NCBI GenBank assembly: GCA_039986595.1
Contig: JBDWQJ010000004.1
Span: 62,001 to 126,000 of the forward strand
Length of the DNA: 64,000 bases
Source of the DNA: Lentilitoribacter sp039986595
GTDB lineage: Bacteria > Pseudomonadota > Alphaproteobacteria > Rhizobiales > Rhizobiaceae
Reading direction: 5' to 3'
Under the pieces are notes generated by a model that worked only from the letters and a program-made list of their open reading frames with translations, had not been told where the DNA came from and did not search any database. Positions 60,590 to 64,000 of this stretch are shown here, in pieces. The stretch's first letter is position 1; the number at the start of each line of letters is the position of its first letter. The translations under genes and the position numbers were made by a program.

Positions 60590-62491
60590 ATGGGGTTTTC
60601 TTTGCCAATTTGGAGCAAAAACAAATTGCTTAAACGAGTAAGCATGATGATGACGGGCATATTAGCGCTGTCGGTGCTCGTGTGGTTTGCGCTACCCTAT
60701 ATGATCTCTACTGAACTTGTCAGAGATCAGTTTAAAACCGAGATATCCAATATCGTTGGCCATCCTGTTACATTTGAAAGCAATCCGCAAATAAACCTCT
60801 GGCCACGTGCAAATATTGAAATTAGCAATATCACAATCGGTGATATCTCAGATCCAAACTCAGATCCGCTTATGCAAGCAGACCTTTTTTCTGCTGATGT
60901 CAGTTTATTTTCCGCCATATTGGGTGAGCCGAATTTTTCAAATTACCGATTGGTGCGTCCGTCAGTTAATTTTGAACTCTATCAGAATGGAAGTTCAAAT
61001 TGGCTTCCATCTAAGAATATTTTAGGGGGCGAAATTCAAACGCAACAAAGTTCGTTTCAGCTCAGTTCAGCCAGCGCAAGCGGTGATAATTTACGAGAAT
61101 TTTTAAATCTGGGAAATCTTGCGATTGAAGGTGGCAGTTTATCTATTGTTACAAACCCGGGCTCAGATCCTGAACGCATTACATCTATCAACGGGCAAAT
61201 CATCTGGAGCGGGGATGATACCCCGTTAGACTTCAATCTCAGCGCCATCCTTCGCGGCCAAGAAGTTAATTTGGAAGGACGTAACGAACAACCACTATCT
61301 TTTCTCGCTGGTGAAAATGTCACCATGAACATTAATATGAATTCTGCGATGTTTAATCTCAATTATATTGGCGATATAGAATTAGGTGAGCGGGTCTTTA
61401 TTATGGGCGCTGTGGTTGCTGATAGCCCATCGGTCAGACGTGTTTTAGAATGGTCAGGCAGTGAGATTATCCCTGGTGCCGCGCTTGGTGAAGTGGAGTT
61501 TGAAGCGGATATTTCAGGCTCACTCAATGCCGCGAAATTTAATGATCTCATTATCCGTATTGGCGAAAATCGCGGCCTTGGGATTTTGGATTTCACATTG
61601 CCAGATGATGCGCCGCCTGTCATCAACGGCACGCTTGCATTTAACAATCTAGACATTGGCTCGTTTCTTCGCGCGTTTACCCCAATTCCAAAATCAAGCG
61701 ATGATATTGCTGACACCATCGATACCCGCTTTTTAAAACAGGTCGGTCTTGATTTACGATTATCCGCACAATCAGCAAATTTTGGCCCTATTGAGATGTC
61801 CAATCTTGCAGCTGGGGTTCAGGTTAATCAAGAGATTGCGACATTTAATATTGGCGATGCCAACGCGTACGATGGGCAGATTTTTGCAAAAGTTTCTATT
61901 TCCGAAAAAGGTATTGATGGCGGTGGGGAGATCTCATTCTCTTCCCGCGGGATCAATTTTGGCGATGTGTTTGAAACACTTGAAATCAATGGCCCACTAC
62001 CTCACGGGGTTGGGAATATTGATTTAAAACTTCGTTCAGAAACACCTTTATGGGCAACTACGGTTTCAGATATTTCGGGGAACATTGAAGTTGAGATTAG
62101 TGAAGGTGTCATACCAGGCCTTGATCTTGAACTTGTGAAACAGCTAGCTGAGAAGAGACAATTCTTCACACTGGGAGATGTCGAAAGTGGTTCGATCGAT
62201 TTTGAAACATCTGTGTTAAGTGCCGAGATTGATAGTGGTGTTGCTCGCTTACAAACTGCGCAAGTCAGCACAGATGATCAAATACTTACTTTGAGTGGAA
62301 TTGTTCCTTTTGCAAAGAGTAGTTTAGCACTACTTGCAACGCTTGGAAATAAGCCTGTTGATGTAATATCAACGGATAACGATGCTGCATCAGCGCCCAT
62401 TTTAACACCTCCGCCACTTTCACTCTTTATTGGTGGATCTTGGCCAAATCCGATTATGTCCCCACCAATTCCTGATCTTGATTTTCAGTAA
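60590..62491 (+). CDS. AsmA-family protein
   Basis: The protein of about 633 residues has one N-terminal membrane helix (MMMTGILALSVLVWFALPYMI) and a long periplasmic part rich in beta strands. The AsmA N-terminal motif appears as VGHPVTFESNPQINLWPRANIEISNITIGD, and the AsmA_2-like C-terminal region runs to about residue 600. Such proteins bridge the periplasm and are linked to lipid transport and outer-membrane balance. The start is uncertain: TTG 60578, ATG 60590 or an ATG cluster near 60644 are all in frame and none has a strong ribosome site. Confidence 0.85.
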   Translation: MGFSLPIWSKNKLLKRVSMMMTGILALSVLVWFALPYMISTELVRDQFKTEISNIVGHPVTFESNPQINLWPRANIEISNITIGDISDPNSDPLMQADLFSADVSLFSAILGEPNFSNYRLVRPSVNFELYQNGSSNWLPSKNILGGEIQTQQSSFQLSSASASGDNLREFLNLGNLAIEGGSLSIVTNPGSDPERITSINGQIIWSGDDTPLDFNLSAILRGQEVNLEGRNEQPLSFLAGENVTMNINMNSAMFNLNYIGDIELGERVFIMGAVVADSPSVRRVLEWSGSEIIPGAALGEVEFEADISGSLNAAKFNDLIIRIGENRGLGILDFTLPDDAPPVINGTLAFNNLDIGSFLRAFTPIPKSSDDIADTIDTRFLKQVGLDLRLSAQSANFGPIEMSNLAAGVQVNQEIATFNIGDANAYDGQIFAKVSISEKGIDGGGEISFSSRGINFGDVFETLEINGPLPHGVGNIDLKLRSETPLWATTVSDISGNIEVEISEGVIPGLDLELVKQLAEKRQFFTLGDVESGSIDFETSVLSAEIDSGVARLQTAQVSTDDQILTLSGIVPFAKSSLALLATLGNKPVDVISTDNDAASAPILTPPPLSLFIGGSWPNPIMSPPIPDLDFQ

Positions 62492-62558
62492 TATTGTAAA
62501 AAACACTTGCGAAATTACATATTTACGCCGACAATTATAGGGAACAACGGTGAGTTAA

Positions 62559-62801
62559 ATGCTTCAGATACTATCTGCAATCTTTAAAATTTGCTTGGCA
62601 TCTTTGGTCGCGGGGGCGATTTTATCTGCATTAAATATCTCCGCCTCAGACCTATTGTCAGACATTGGCCTGACACCAGACGATGTATTTGCGCTTTTAC
62701 AACGCGGTGCTGAATGGGCTATACCAAATCTTGTTCTTGGCTCTATTGTTGTCATACCAATCTGGTTGGTCGCATTTTTTTTCAGACCACCGCGCAGCTA
62801 A
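62559..62801 (+). CDS. Small two-helix membrane protein (DUF6460-like)
   Basis: The 80-residue protein has two hydrophobic helices (about 7-25 and 54-74) around a helical loop SDLLSDIGLTPDDVFALLQRGAEW, and ends RPPRS. I recall similar short proteins in Rhizobiales labelled DUF6460, with a conserved PIWLxxFFxRPPR end; a search would settle it. It lies 67 bases after the AsmA gene in the same direction and is convergent with the regulator gene. Function is unknown. Confidence 0.72.
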   Translation: MLQILSAIFKICLASLVAGAILSALNISASDLLSDIGLTPDDVFALLQRGAEWAIPNLVLGSIVVIPIWLVAFFFRPPRS

Positions 62802-62816
62802 AACAGCATGCCTGGA

Positions 62817-64000
62817 TTATTGAAAATCAAAGGCACTCAAGCCAGTTACCATTTCATCTAGACCAAGAGGCCTTGTGATGGATGGCTCTGCTCTTGAAAC
62901 ACATCCCTGACGCTCACATAGTCGACATGCGGGACCAACTTCGAGTTTTTTATCTGTCGTGCGATCATTAAAATAGCTGAGTTGATACCCATGTTCAGAT
63001 GCACAACACAGCATGATTGCTGTCCGGCGCACAGGATCTTTCATTGATCCCATTAAACCATCAACTGTTCGTGCCATCGTGACAAAATTAGCGCCATCTG
63101 CAAGTTCGACTTCATCAATGAAAACCTGACCTGGCAATGAAAATGCTGCATAAATACTATGCTTGGGGCAGCTTCCGCCAAATTGAGAACGCGGATAGCC
63201 TTTCGCACCTGTTCGCCGGACAATGTTACCAGCATTATCCACTTCCAGCATGAAATAAGGGATGAGTGGCAAGTCAGCACGTTGCATCGTTGTTAGACGT
63301 GTTGCGGCCTGTTCAAATGAAACATTAAACTGTGCGCTTAAGGCATCAACATCGTATTCATCACGCTTTGCACTTGCATAAAACTTGCCATAAGGCATCA
63401 TCATGGCCAAAGCTGCATATCGTGACAGCTCATAGCGCGCTAATCGGATGGCTTCATCGCCTTGCAGATTTAATCCTTCCAATTCAGATTGAATGGGTGT
63501 TGCAAGCGCTAGCATTGCAACTTCAATTGCAATCTCGCGCAATCTATCCTGTGGCGACAATCTCGCGGACAGAAATAATCTCATCGAATGGCGATCAAGT
63601 CGTCGACGCAAGTTTGGCATGGTTTTAATAGGTAATATTTTAACGCTAATACCGTGCTTTGATTTCAGCCAATCGCGCAGTGAAACTGTCGGCTCCTCAG
63701 AGGAAATATACTCTTCGCTAAATTTCTCCGCTGCTTCATCAATCCGCCCGTAGTAATTTGGGCGTTCTTCAAAAACTTGCCGCACAACATCAATGGGTAG
63801 TCTCGAACCAGAGATTTGCGGGCCACCCTCGTTTTTTGCCAGCATGGAAGATAAATCACTTAATCGTTCTTGCTGCTCGCGATATGCCCTATACAGTTTA
63901 ACAATGCCGGAAGCTGCATTTGGAGCTGCGTCGGTAATCTCAACCAGTTCTTGATCGCCTGGCAATTCACCGGACAAAAGTGGGTCCGCAAATACTTCTT
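62817..64000 (-). CDS. ScfR/RamB-like transcriptional regulator, N-terminus outside the window
   Basis: The frame is open to the window edge, so about 394 C-terminal residues are seen. The portion fits the short-chain fatty acyl regulator family. That family has an XRE helix-turn-helix (missing here) and an IrrE/ImmA-like middle domain (visible around LRDWLKSKHGISVKIL and LSPQDRLREIAIEVAMLAL). It ends in a cysteine-rich domain with CPKHSIYAAFSLPGQVFIDE and CRLCERQGCVSRAEPS. The HExxH motif of true ImmA is not seen. RamB-type regulators control acetate and propionate metabolism; the target here is unknown. Confidence 0.82.
   Translation of the reverse strand, partial: EVFADPLLSGELPGDQELVEITDAAPNAASGIVKLYRAYREQQERLSDLSSMLAKNEGGPQISGSRLPIDVVRQVFEERPNYYGRIDEAAEKFSEEYISSEEPTVSLRDWLKSKHGISVKILPIKTMPNLRRRLDRHSMRLFLSARLSPQDRLREIAIEVAMLALATPIQSELEGLNLQGDEAIRLARYELSRYAALAMMMPYGKFYASAKRDEYDVDALSAQFNVSFEQAATRLTTMQRADLPLIPYFMLEVDNAGNIVRRTGAKGYPRSQFGGSCPKHSIYAAFSLPGQVFIDEVELADGANFVTMARTVDGLMGSMKDPVRRTAIMLCCASEHGYQLSYFNDRTTDKKLEVGPACRLCERQGCVSRAEPSITRPLGLDEMVTGLSAFDFQ

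Noticed and set aside
1..64000. Mobile elements, prophage, CRISPR arrays, toxin-antitoxin or defence genes
   Set aside because: No transposase, integrase, phage structural, cas or restriction gene motif was seen and no array of regularly spaced repeats stood out on reading the sequence.

Overview
The window looks like a chromosomal segment of an alphaproteobacterium, most likely a member of the Hyphomicrobiales (Rhizobiales) with fairly low GC. The main pointers are a BcsN-type cellulose gene, a PdhS-like PAS histidine kinase, the plant/alphaproteobacterial type of glutamate-cysteine ligase, an inositol operon with a sugar ABC transporter, LutABC beside GlcDEF, an Mn-type SitABCD system, and a tRNA-His without an encoded G-1. 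No species can be named from the sequence alone. I see no insertion sequence, prophage, CRISPR array or rRNA.

Layout. 1-1053: the tail of one L,D-transpeptidase and a complete paralogue. 1090-9960: two back-to-back hydroxy-acid oxidation operons, glcDEF (glycolate, minus strand) and lutABC (lactate, plus strand), with a LysR and a GntR regulator between them. 10005-15716: a GGDEF-EAL membrane protein, a membrane-type dipeptidase, MetY, and a MerR/carboxymuconolactone-decarboxylase-family pair. 15752-25480: a ten-gene minus-strand myo-inositol operon (iolI-like, three ABC transporter genes, a small membrane protein, iolD, iolC, iolB, iolJ-like, iolG). It has a LacI-type operator inside its promoter and a terminator at its end. 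25852-31261: ppx, rlmE, guaB, a LysR gene and a DUF1127 gene. 31274-35639: DUF937, gshA, rsmE and a ferredoxin-reductase-like flavoprotein. 35787-41843: a branched-chain amino acid type ABC transporter with a divergent Lrp/AsnC regulator. 41853-42518: rpe. 42613-46222: sitABCD with two strong palindromes flanking its promoter. 46343-54026: cellulose synthesis (bcsA, bcsB, a TPR gene, bcsN). 54310-55034: tRNA-His and a phasin. 55274-58816: a very large acidic PAS histidine kinase. 59003-60342: scoAB. 60590-64000: an AsmA-family protein, a DUF6460-like protein and a truncated ScfR/RamB-like regulator.

How the parts fit. Much of the window serves carbon acquisition: glycolate, lactate, inositol, acetoacetate and amino-acid-type substrates, each with its own regulator or operator. 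A second theme is c-di-GMP and the cell surface: an apparently bifunctional GGDEF-EAL protein and a BcsA with an intact PilZ motif, whose operon lacks the usual cellulase and outer-membrane porin. Nothing here is clearly a new system. The best leads are regulatory DNA (the iol operator, sit palindromes, the bcsA upstream repeat, and hairpins next to transporter binding-protein genes), the reduced cellulose operon, the missing iolE, the tRNA-His structure and the kinase with long acidic linkers.
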